Source of the DNA: G958295935 sp965224235
GTDB lineage: Bacteria > Chloroflexota > Dehalococcoidia > Lucifugimonadales > Lucifugimonadaceae
Length of the DNA stretch: 64,000 bases
Assembly (NCBI GenBank): GCA_965224235.1
Contig: CBDCYP010000002.1
Coordinates: 868,001 to 932,000, forward strand
Reading direction: 5' to 3'
Position numbers and translations under genes: made by a program. Within the stretch, counting starts at the first letter, position 1, and every line of letters starts with the position of its first letter. Below the pieces are notes generated by a model. It was given only the letters and a program-made list of their open reading frames with translations, did no database searches and had not been told where the DNA came from. Shown here piece after piece: positions 17,111 to 24,816 of this stretch.

Positions 17111-18117
17111 CGAAGCGGCTTCAACTGACTTTGGCCGCCGTGGTGGTGGTAGCCATAATCGTTGCGCTGGTCGTCAACGTGATGGGCGGCGACGATGTCG
17201 TCCAGGTCCACGAGACCCCAACCCCCGTCGTTGTCACCGCGGTCGCAGCGTCGGCGACGGCTATTTCAACCGTGGCGCCGGCGACTTCGCCACCCGTAAC
17301 GTCGACCCTGTCGCCCTCGCAGGTACCGGCCCCTTCACCTTCTCCGCCGCCCCCATCACCAACCCCGGTTACGGTCCCGGATCCGACATCGACGGCGCCG
17401 CCGGAAGAGACGCCTACACCCGCTCCCACGCCCGCTCCCACACCCGCGTCGACGCCCACTTCAGGCCTCCCGAATTCACTGGCCGTAGCGATAGCAGTTC
17501 TCATCAGTGACCTGGGCATCAATTCGGATGAAGTTGAGGTCGTCTCGGCCGAGCGCGTCGAGTGGCCTTCAACCGCCCTCGGGTGTCCCAAACCGGGGTT
17601 CGGATACGCGGCGGTCGTCGTCAGCGGTTGGAAATTCACCCTCGCATCCGGCGGGAAGATATACGAATTCCACGCCGACGAGTCGGACGACAACGTTATC
17701 AACTGCTCCGCGCCGGTGATCGAAGTCAAATCCCCCGACATGGTCAATGTGGTGGCGGCCGTGGGGCTGGACACAACGACCGCCATTGGTATCTCTCGGT
17801 TCGATTTCAGTTCGGGCGAGTACAAGTGGATCGCCGACGTAACCGACTCGGCCGAGATAGCCAAGTTCATCTCGATTCTTGATGCGCCGGTTCGAGTTGT
17901 ACCCGCAACGGAGTGTCAACCAATATTCGAAATGACGTTCGAGATGCCGGAGCGCTCTGAGACGTTCGAATACATTTGCGCGGGTACCAATACGCTGTTG
18001 CGGGGTGAGCAGTCGTTCTGGGGCGGGGGTGACGGAGAGATCCCGCTTGAGTTTGGCCCGGTGTTTGGGCCGTACGTGTCGGAAGGGCCAATCCCTACTC
18101 TCGGGCCAGGGCCGTGA
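17107..18117 (+). CDS. Membrane-anchored protein with Pro/Thr-rich linker and LGCPxPG module
   Basis: A 336-aa protein with an uncleaved-looking N-terminal membrane segment (residues 8-27, LTLAAVVVVAIIVALVV). A low-complexity Pro/Thr/Ser linker of about 90 residues follows, ending in repeated TPAP units, and then a globular extracellular region. The latter has the motif VEWPSTALGCPKPGFGYAAVVVSG (two parts, about 150-175), followed by a KIYEFHAD-type strand. This pattern recurs in Chloroflexota and actinobacterial exported proteins of unknown function. Two further cysteines (NCSAP and ECQP...YICAG) may form disulfides. No catalytic motif is seen, and an outer-face binding or structural role is a guess. 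Confidence 0.75.
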   Translation: MTKRLQLTLAAVVVVAIIVALVVNVMGGDDVVQVHETPTPVVVTAVAASATAISTVAPATSPPVTSTLSPSQVPAPSPSPPPPSPTPVTVPDPTSTAPPEETPTPAPTPAPTPASTPTSGLPNSLAVAIAVLISDLGINSDEVEVVSAERVEWPSTALGCPKPGFGYAAVVVSGWKFTLASGGKIYEFHADESDDNVINCSAPVIEVKSPDMVNVVAAVGLDTTTAIGISRFDFSSGEYKWIADVTDSAEIAKFISILDAPVRVVPATECQPIFEMTFEMPERSETFEYICAGTNTLLRGEQSFWGGGDGEIPLEFGPVFGPYVSEGPIPTLGPGP

Positions 18118-18475
18118 AGTGGGCGGGTCCGCCATCCCAGTAGATGCTCCTGTGGTTCCCCGATCGGAGTCGGGGAAGACGAGGACCCTCGCGTCGATGT
18201 GGCGGCGCCCCTTGTGGACGCCGGCGCGGCGGGGCCGGGAATCGGGTCTTTTTGTACGCGCGTTGCCACCCCCACTCCACTATCGGGCGCCCAGGAGAGA
18301 CACATCCCTCCGAGTGGTTGCCTACAAGGCGATTTCGGCTGAAAACGGGGACCCAATCCGCCCTGTGGTTCCCTGATCCGGGTTGGGGACGACGAATGAT
18401 GGCGGGTACAGGGTCGGAACGAGGGCAGGTTTTGCCGTGATGGTTCCGTAGATTTAGTGATTCAATTGGGTGGTT
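18118..18475. other. Intergenic region with two dispersed GATCGGGG-type repeats
   Basis: It holds GGTTCCCCGATCGGAGTCGG (from 18154) and a relative GGTTCCCTGATCCGGGTTGG (from 18367). Related sequences occur in inverted orientation at 11954 and 35725, with a shorter one at 35841. No gene is visible. Confidence 0.6.
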
Positions 18476-19513
18476 ATGGAAGATTGTTTGAGGCCGGGGA
18501 AGCTGCCGAACAGTTTGTTGAAGCAGATGTTGGCGGGACTGCGCGCGGACGACCCGCGGGTGCTGGTTGGGCCGGGGGTCGGTGAAGACGCTGCCCACAT
18601 TTCGTTCGGCGGGGTAACGCTCATCGCAAAGGCGGATCCCGTCACGTTCGCCACGGACCTCATCGGCTGGTACGCGGTCAACGTGAACGCCAACGATGTT
18701 GCGGCCAGCGGAGGTACGCCCCGTTGGTTCCTTGCGACGGTGCTTCTGCCGGAAGGACAGGATTCTGCGGGTGCGGCCGCCATATTCGATCAGGTGCGAG
18801 AGGCCGCCGACGAATTGAGAGTCGAGGTGATCGGCGGGCACACCGAGGTCACGATCGGCCTGCCGCGACCCATCGTATGCGGCGCGATGCTCGGCGAGGC
18901 CCCCGCGAGCAAGGCTATCGCCACGTCAGGGGCCAGGATGGGCGACTCGGTGATTCTCACGCGAGGAATCGCCATAGAGGGCACGTCCATACTGGCCAGG
19001 GAGATGCCGGAACGACTGATGGCCGGCGGCATTGGGCAGGATGTTATCGACAGGTCGGCCGGCTTCCTGTTCGACCCCGGCATCTCGGTAGTCGCCGCGG
19101 CCCGTGTCGCCGTGGAGTCGGGTGGGGTGACCGCCATGCACGACCCTACTGAGGGCGGCCTTGCTACGGCGCTATGGGAGGTTGCCGAGGCGTGCGGCCT
19201 TGGCCTTGAAGTGGAAGCCTCGGCCGTAACCTTGCTTCCCGAGACCGAGGTCGTCTGCGGCGTACTGGACATCGACCCGTGGGGCCTGATCGCCTCAGGG
19301 TCATTGTTGATCACGGTTACGCCTGAGGCCGAATCGAATCTACTGAAACGTCTCGCCGCGGCGCGGTGTGCTCCCGCCGTAATCGGCCGCGTCAACGGAA
19401 GCGCACAGGGGGTAACTTTGCGGGACGGGTCCGGTATTTCGCCGCTCCGGACATTTGAACGAGACGAAATCGCACGGATATTCGAGTCAATATCGGCCGG
19501 AGAGGGACCTTAA
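18476..19513 (+). CDS. AIR synthase-related (PurM/HypE-like) protein
   Basis: About 345 aa with the two-domain PurM-like ATP-binding fold. The N-terminal half has GVGEDAAHISFGG, TFATDLIGWYAVNVNANDVAASGGTP (in two parts, about 60-85) and VIGGHTEVT. The second half has the GDSVILTRGIAIEGTSIL segment and the conserved MHDPTEGGLATALWEVAEA. These match HypE and AIR-synthase-related proteins. The C-terminal PRGCG cysteine tail that HypE needs for cyanide-ligand synthesis is absent, and no hyp genes are nearby, so it is probably not a hydrogenase maturase. The start is the ATG at 18476 after GGGTGG; a GTG at 18470 is the alternative. The substrate is unknown. Confidence 0.82.
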   Translation: MEDCLRPGKLPNSLLKQMLAGLRADDPRVLVGPGVGEDAAHISFGGVTLIAKADPVTFATDLIGWYAVNVNANDVAASGGTPRWFLATVLLPEGQDSAGAAAIFDQVREAADELRVEVIGGHTEVTIGLPRPIVCGAMLGEAPASKAIATSGARMGDSVILTRGIAIEGTSILAREMPERLMAGGIGQDVIDRSAGFLFDPGISVVAAARVAVESGGVTAMHDPTEGGLATALWEVAEACGLGLEVEASAVTLLPETEVVCGVLDIDPWGLIASGSLLITVTPEAESNLLKRLAAARCAPAVIGRVNGSAQGVTLRDGSGISPLRTFERDEIARIFESISAGEGP

Positions 19514-19603
19514 ACGATTGAGGGCGGCTGCGGGCCAAAGTATCATCGAACTACACTAGGCTGCCGGGGCAAACCCTGATCTTTGGCAGCAGGATCTACC
19601 GTC

Positions 19604-21784
19604 ATGCCGGGACCACAGCTCCTGTCGATAATCGACTCCTACCTTCCCCTCGAAAGGGCGCGCTTCGTTAAAGAGTCGCTGGAGTTCGCCACGACCGCCC
19701 ACCGCGGTCAGCGCCGCATGTCCGGCGAGCCGTTTATCGAACACCCCATCGCGACGGCCACGCTATTGGCCGAGTTGAAGATGGACGCCACGACCATCGC
19801 GGCGGCGTTGATGCACGATGTCATCGAGGATTGCGGCGTTGAGCTCGGGACGCTCGAACGGGAGTTTGGCTTCGACGTGGCCCGGCTCGTGGACGGTGTG
19901 ACCAAGCTCAAGCGGATTGACAAGATCGCCGGGATCAGTCCAACCGAGCCGGTCGAGGCCCGCGCCGCAAGCACCCGCAAGATGCTGGTGGCGATGGCCG
20001 AGGACATCCGCGTTGTAATGATCAAACTAGCCGACAGGCTGCACAACATGCGCACGTTGTCTCACCTGCCGCAAGTTCGCCGCGAGCGCATTGCGCAGGA
20101 GACCCTCGACATTTACGCTCCGCTTGCGCACCGGCTCGGCATGTCGGACATCAAATGGCGGCTGGAAGACGAGGCGTTTCGCTTCCTGAATCCGCGGGAA
20201 TACAAGGCGTTATCGCGGCTTATTAACCGGAAACGCGTGGAGCGCGAGGCTTACGCGGAAGAAGCGTGCCGCGCGGTTACGGTCCGGCTGGCCGCGAGCG
20301 GGATCAACGCGCTGGTGTTAGGCCGGCCGAAACACCTCTACTCCACGTATCAAAAGATGAAACGTTACGAAACCCTTGGGCGGGACTTCGACGAGATTTA
20401 CGACCTCATAGCGCTGCGCGTCATCACGGACACTGTGCCGGGCTGCTACTCCGCGCTGGGCATCGTGCACTCCATTTGGCGTCCGGTGCCGGGGCAGTTC
20501 GACGACTACATCGCTTCACCGAAGGAGAACCTGTACCAGTCCCTTCACACCTCGGTCATGGGGCTGGAGGGCAGCGCCATGGAGGTTCAGATACGTACGA
20601 AGGAGATGCACCGCCTGGCGGAGGACGGCGTCGCCGCGCACTGGGTCTACAAGGAGGGCGACGAGGAACCGGCCAGACTGGACGATCAGTTCGAGCAGAA
20701 GTTGTCGTGGTTCAAGCAGCTCCTCGAGTGGCAGAGAGAGGTGCAGGGCGATCAGGAGTATCTCGATACGGTGAAGACCGACATCCTGCGCGACCAGGTC
20801 TTCGTCTATACACCGGCGGGCGAAGTCAAAGACTTGCCGGCCGGCGCAACCCCTCTGGACTTCGCATTTCGCATTCACACAGAACTCGGCCTGAACTGCG
20901 TCGGCGCGTACGTAAACGGGAAGTCGGTCCCGCTAAACACCAAGTTGTCGAACGGGGACACCGTAAGGGTCCGTAAATCTCTTACCGACCGCGGGCCGAG
21001 CCTCGACTGGCTTAACTCGGACCTGGGCTACCTAACTACGGCGAGCGCCCGTTACAGGGTCCGGGCGTGGTTTAGGCGCCAGAATAAGAGCGCCAACGTA
21101 CAGCGCGGCAGGGAGCAGTTGCGCAACGCGATAAGCAAGCTGTATCTGGCCGGAAGCGAGGTTGAACTTGCCGAACGCCTTGGGTACGAGACGGTTGATG
21201 AACTGACAGAGGCGATAGGCAGCGGCCAGGTTGCCCCGTCGAGGATCGCCGAGGTGGCGTCTCCGCGCAACGAGCAGCCTATCCACTCCCAGCCGGCGTT
21301 CCGGCAAGCATTGAATGGCGCTGGCGCCGAGGACCCCGGAGTTGTTGCGTTGGGGTCCCCAGAAGTACCGGCCCGCGTGGCGCGCTGCTGCAAGCCGGCT
21401 TACGGGGACGAAGTGATCGGATATCTGACACGGGTGCGCGGCATCTCGGTGCATCGGCGTAATTGCGCCGTCTCGCGCGCGGAAAGCGAGCCGGAACGGC
21501 AGGTGCCGGTGGCGTGGGGGCATGCGTCGAGCAGGATCCCCGACCGGTTGCGCCTGGACGCGGTGGACCGCATAGGTCTGTTGCGTGATATCACCGACGT
21601 CGTGTCGAGCGAGCACGTGAATATTCATTCGATGACCTCGGAAGAGGATGCGCATTCTCAGAACTGCACGGTGTCGCTCACGGTGTACACTACAGGTTTC
21701 GAGCAGTTGAGCAGACTATTCTCCAAACTTGAGACGATACCCGGGGTTCGCACCATTGCCCGCCTGACAGGCGTCACGGAATGA
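19604..21784 (+). CDS. rel: Bifunctional (p)ppGpp synthetase/hydrolase (Rel/SpoT)
   Basis: About 726 aa, the normal long-RSH length. The HD hydrolase domain shows TTAHRGQRRMSGEPFIEHP and the metal-binding HDVIED (about 76-81). The synthetase domain has HLYSTYQKMKRYETLGRDF (two parts, about 240-260), the DLIALRVIT strand and ENLYQSLHT. The TGS domain follows (VFVYTPAGEVKDLPAGATP, about 400) and a C-terminal ACT domain (RIGLLRDITDVVSSEHVN, about 650). Both catalytic centres look intact, so it can make and degrade the alarmone in response to starvation, sensed on the ribosome through the C-terminal half. The ATG at 19604 is preferred over a TTG at 19583, although no strong Shine-Dalgarno is present. 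rpsT follows 75 bp downstream. Confidence 0.95.
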   Translation: MPGPQLLSIIDSYLPLERARFVKESLEFATTAHRGQRRMSGEPFIEHPIATATLLAELKMDATTIAAALMHDVIEDCGVELGTLEREFGFDVARLVDGVTKLKRIDKIAGISPTEPVEARAASTRKMLVAMAEDIRVVMIKLADRLHNMRTLSHLPQVRRERIAQETLDIYAPLAHRLGMSDIKWRLEDEAFRFLNPREYKALSRLINRKRVEREAYAEEACRAVTVRLAASGINALVLGRPKHLYSTYQKMKRYETLGRDFDEIYDLIALRVITDTVPGCYSALGIVHSIWRPVPGQFDDYIASPKENLYQSLHTSVMGLEGSAMEVQIRTKEMHRLAEDGVAAHWVYKEGDEEPARLDDQFEQKLSWFKQLLEWQREVQGDQEYLDTVKTDILRDQVFVYTPAGEVKDLPAGATPLDFAFRIHTELGLNCVGAYVNGKSVPLNTKLSNGDTVRVRKSLTDRGPSLDWLNSDLGYLTTASARYRVRAWFRRQNKSANVQRGREQLRNAISKLYLAGSEVELAERLGYETVDELTEAIGSGQVAPSRIAEVASPRNEQPIHSQPAFRQALNGAGAEDPGVVALGSPEVPARVARCCKPAYGDEVIGYLTRVRGISVHRRNCAVSRAESEPERQVPVAWGHASSRIPDRLRLDAVDRIGLLRDITDVVSSEHVNIHSMTSEEDAHSQNCTVSLTVYTTGFEQLSRLFSKLETIPGVRTIARLTGVTE

Positions 21785-21859
21785 CGAACCCGTCCGCGGC
21801 AGCGTTGTCCGGTTAACCCGGACGAAATCTTTACTTCACCCTTTCGCGAGGAACCAAAC

Positions 21860-22126
21860 ATGCCCAGCGCAAAAAGCATGCGCACCCAGCAACGCAGAAC
21901 TGAACGCAACAAGGCCACCCGTACGCTAAGCCGGTCGAGGGTCGGAGCAGCCCGCGCCGCGATTTCGAACACTCCGTCAGACGAGAATACGAACAAGGTG
22001 TTGTCCGATGCGTTCAGGGCTCTCGACCGCGCCGCATCAAAGGGTGTGGTCCATCCGAACAATGCGTCGCGTCGCAAGTCCCGTCTAGCCAAGAGCTTGA
22101 ACAAGGCTAGGTCAGGCCAAGCCTGA
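21860..22126 (+). CDS. rpsT: 30S ribosomal protein S20
   Basis: This 88-aa, very basic, helical protein starts MPSAKSMRTQQRRTERNKATR and has the C-terminal helix VVHPNNASRRKSRLAKSLNKA, both diagnostic of S20 (three-helix bundle that binds 16S rRNA). GCGAGGAA precedes the ATG at 21860 by a normal distance. It probably has its own promoter in the 75-bp gap after rel, although read-through is possible. Confidence 0.95.
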   Translation: MPSAKSMRTQQRRTERNKATRTLSRSRVGAARAAISNTPSDENTNKVLSDAFRALDRAASKGVVHPNNASRRKSRLAKSLNKARSGQA

Positions 22127-22137
22127 ATTGAACTTGG

Positions 22138-22641
22138 GTGGAAGGGCAAATCAACCTGTCGTCGGGCGATCATCACGCCCACGGTGACGCGGGGCGCGGC
22201 CACTCACACGAATCGCCCAGCCTCAGCGACCCCCGGACGATGTATGTCTGGCGGGTGCACCATCCCGTAGACGGGGTAGAGGATCGGGTAGCCGTCGAGG
22301 TATCGCCTCGTCGAGGGCTATTGCCTCGTTGGCGATTCGTCGTGCCGGCCGAATGGGAATCGCTGCTGACGTGGGGCGTGGGCGAGCCTGGCGGAGGGCC
22401 AATCAACCCGACGGTCAAACGGCCGGTGGAGGGTGGCCCCGTCAATCTGGTGAATGGGCCTCGGGTGTGGTGGTTCGGCGGGCACGAAACGTTGTCGTCA
22501 AGGCTTAGCGCATACCTTATGTTTGAGGGCGAGCCGCCGCACTATCTCGCATTCGGTGAGGCCGACGATCCCGGCGGCCCTCCAACTCGTCTGGAAGGCA
22601 TCACCTTCGGCCAGCACCAAGCCCACCCGGCGGGGGAGTAG
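22138..22641 (+). CDS. Hypothetical protein following rpsT
   Basis: This 167-aa frame is not a family I recognise. The first 30 residues are His/Gly/Ser rich (SSGDHHAHGDAGRGHSHES), possibly a disordered or metal-binding stretch. The core from MYVWRVHHPVDGVEDRVAVEV on has alternating hydrophobic beta-strand patterns with Gly/Pro-rich loops and ends in a long polar tail. The GTG at 22138 is only 11 bp after the rpsT stop; an ATG at 22240 would remove the His-rich leader. Codon usage looks like that of the neighbours, and no membrane segment is present. Confidence 0.5.
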   Translation: MEGQINLSSGDHHAHGDAGRGHSHESPSLSDPRTMYVWRVHHPVDGVEDRVAVEVSPRRGLLPRWRFVVPAEWESLLTWGVGEPGGGPINPTVKRPVEGGPVNLVNGPRVWWFGGHETLSSRLSAYLMFEGEPPHYLAFGEADDPGGPPTRLEGITFGQHQAHPAGE

Positions 22642-22768
22642 ACGGTTTGCCCTGCAGGGTGGTGGGGCGTAGTCGGGGTAAAATCTACTTTTCGGGCTAC
22701 GGTGTCGAGAATCGAATGCTGGAATCCATGCTGTAAGTGGCGCACAGATAACGAGAGGAAACGGCCAC

Positions 22769-24064
22769 ATGGCGAGAATCGAAGGAATCGGCATCAAGAA
22801 TTACCGAGTTTTGCGAAACATCACACTCGGGAAATTGTGGAATACCCAGACGGCCCAGCCATTGACTCCAATGACGGCGGTCATTGGCAAGAATGGGGTT
22901 GGCAAGAGTTCTCTGTTCGATGCCTTTGGATTTCTCGCGGACTGTCTGAAATTGGGCGTCGAAGAGGCCTGCGATGCACGTGGTCGCGGTGGTTTCGAAC
23001 GTATCCGTTCTCAAGGGAGTGATTCTCCGATTGAATTCGAGGTCTACTACCGGGAAGACACAAGGGCTCGGCCCATTACGTACGAACTCGCCATCGACAA
23101 GGACGATTCAGGTCGTCCCTACGTAGCGCGTGAACGTCTGCGCCAGCGGCGTAGGGGGCAGAGACACGGCTGGCCCTTCTCGTTCTTAATGATGAACGAC
23201 GGCAGTGGAGTGGCGTGGAAAGGAGATGCACAAGGGCGACAGGTCAATGAGGGTGAGCGGGCGAGGTTAGATTTGCGTGGGCTAATTGAACAGATCTTGA
23301 GGGGATCGCCAGCCGAAGAAAGTGCGGAAACGGAAATCATCGAACTTCAAGACAGACGCAAGCTAGGTATAGCAACCCTTGGAGCCCTGAAGCAACATCC
23401 CAGGATTTCGTCTTTCCGGCAGTTTATCGAAGGATGGTATCTAAGCTATTTTGCGCCGGATGCAGCGCGAAGTTTGCCACTGGCCGGCCCCCAGAGACAT
23501 TTGAACGTGCATGGTGACAACCTTGGCAATGTCGTTCAATTTATGGAGCGTGAACATCCGATCCGATTTACGCGCATCCTGGATCAAATCGCCAGGAAAG
23601 TTCCAGGCATCGAACGCATTGACACGGAACGGAGTCCCGATGGGCGATTGCTCCTTCGTTTCAACGACAGAGGTTTCAATGACCCATTTTATGCGCCTCA
23701 AGTGTCTGACGGCACGTTGAAGGTGTTCGCCTACCTGCTAATGCTGGAGGATCCACAGCCGCCGCCATTCATATGTATAGAAGAGCCGGAGAACGGTCTA
23801 TATCACAAGCTGCTGGAGGTTTTGGCAGAAGAGTTTCGCAACCACGTATCAGGAAGAAGGAACGCGCCCCAAATTTTCATCACGACACACCAACCCTACT
23901 TCGTTGACGCTCTGAACTCCGATGAAACATGGGTATTGGAGAAGGGAGTGGACGGTTTCTCCACTATCCGAAGGGCTAGTGAAGACAAAGTCGTCAAAGC
24001 CATGGTTGATGAGGGATTGCCGCTTGGCGGTCTCTGGTACAGCGATTACCTGGATCAGAGATAG
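22769..24064 (+). CDS. AAA/SMC-like ATPase of a two-gene ATPase + TOPRIM cassette
   Basis: A 431-aa protein of the AAA_21/OLD-ATPase class. It begins with the typical GIKNYRVLRN beta segment, then Walker A VIGKNGVGKSS (about 38-48), a long helical insertion, the signature-like VSDGTLKVFAYLLMLE (about 312), Walker B FICIEEPENGLY (about 332-343) and the H-loop IFITTHQPYF. There is no TOPRIM or nuclease domain in the same chain. The next gene, 4 bp downstream, supplies a TOPRIM-like protein, so the pair looks like a split OLD nuclease or a PARIS-type system. GC content is clearly lower than in flanking genes, which suggests transfer. AGAGGAAA precedes the ATG at a normal distance. A defence role is inferred. 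Confidence 0.88.
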   Translation: MARIEGIGIKNYRVLRNITLGKLWNTQTAQPLTPMTAVIGKNGVGKSSLFDAFGFLADCLKLGVEEACDARGRGGFERIRSQGSDSPIEFEVYYREDTRARPITYELAIDKDDSGRPYVARERLRQRRRGQRHGWPFSFLMMNDGSGVAWKGDAQGRQVNEGERARLDLRGLIEQILRGSPAEESAETEIIELQDRRKLGIATLGALKQHPRISSFRQFIEGWYLSYFAPDAARSLPLAGPQRHLNVHGDNLGNVVQFMEREHPIRFTRILDQIARKVPGIERIDTERSPDGRLLLRFNDRGFNDPFYAPQVSDGTLKVFAYLLMLEDPQPPPFICIEEPENGLYHKLLEVLAEEFRNHVSGRRNAPQIFITTHQPYFVDALNSDETWVLEKGVDGFSTIRRASEDKVVKAMVDEGLPLGGLWYSDYLDQR

Positions 24065-24068
24065 TCCA

Positions 24069-24722
24069 ATGCACTTTGAAGTATTGGTTGAGGATCAATC
24101 CGGAAGCATTGCTCTTGAAGCTATTTTAAAGAAGATTCTTGGCGAGAATGATAATTTCCATTCCTGGAAGATGATTCCCTATAAAGGTTTGGGTCGAATA
24201 CCAAAGAATCTGCGAGGTGTAACGGATCCGAGTAAACGAATTCTTCTGGATCGATTGCCGAAGTTATTGCGAGGATATGGTAAAAGTCTCCAGGAGGCCT
24301 CTGCGGTAGTCGTTGTAGTGGACTTGGACCTCAAGGATTGCGTAGCATTTAAACAGGAGTTGTTAAACGTGCTGAACGCGTGCGATCCGCCTCCAATTGC
24401 GATGTTCAGGATTGCCATTGAGGAAAGCGAAGCGTGGCTATTGGGAGATCGCGACGCCGTGAAGGCAGCCTATCCTAAGGCGAGAGATCGAGTTCTGGAG
24501 CGCTACATTCAAGACAGCATATGCGGTACGTGGGAGGTTCTCGCGGACGCCGTCTATTCAGGCGGAGCGATACGGCTTAAGAGATCAGGCTACCAAGAGA
24601 CTGGGAAGGCGAAGTGTGAGTGGGCCGAAAAGATCGCTCACCATATGGACGTGGACAAAAATCTATCAAAGAGTTTTCAGGTTTTTCGAGATGGTGTGAG
24701 GAATCTCGCATGTATCAGTTAA
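24069..24722 (+). CDS. DUF4276-type TOPRIM-like protein, partner of the AAA ATPase
   Basis: About 217 aa. The fold resembles TOPRIM: an acidic residue in the first strand (FEVLVEDQSGS, E8), the DxD pair after the hydrophobic strand VVVVVDLDLKD (about 85-87), and the family hallmark IEESEAWLLGD (about 118-128). This set fits DUF4276, which is repeatedly found next to AAA ATPases. In OLD and PARIS proteins the TOPRIM part is the nuclease effector that the ATPase holds in check or activates. The ATG at 24069 follows the ATPase stop by 4 bp, so the two are probably coupled. Base composition is AT-richer than the surroundings, as for the ATPase. Whether it cuts DNA or tRNA cannot be told from sequence. 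Confidence 0.8.
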   Translation: MHFEVLVEDQSGSIALEAILKKILGENDNFHSWKMIPYKGLGRIPKNLRGVTDPSKRILLDRLPKLLRGYGKSLQEASAVVVVVDLDLKDCVAFKQELLNVLNACDPPPIAMFRIAIEESEAWLLGDRDAVKAAYPKARDRVLERYIQDSICGTWEVLADAVYSGGAIRLKRSGYQETGKAKCEWAEKIAHHMDVDKNLSKSFQVFRDGVRNLACIS

Positions 24723-24816
24723 AGATTCCGGTGTGATCGCCTGCCCCGGGAGCCGCCTCCCCTCCAGCACGTATTGTTGCGCGTCCCGAGACACCACCGC
24801 AACGGGAGTTGCCAGT

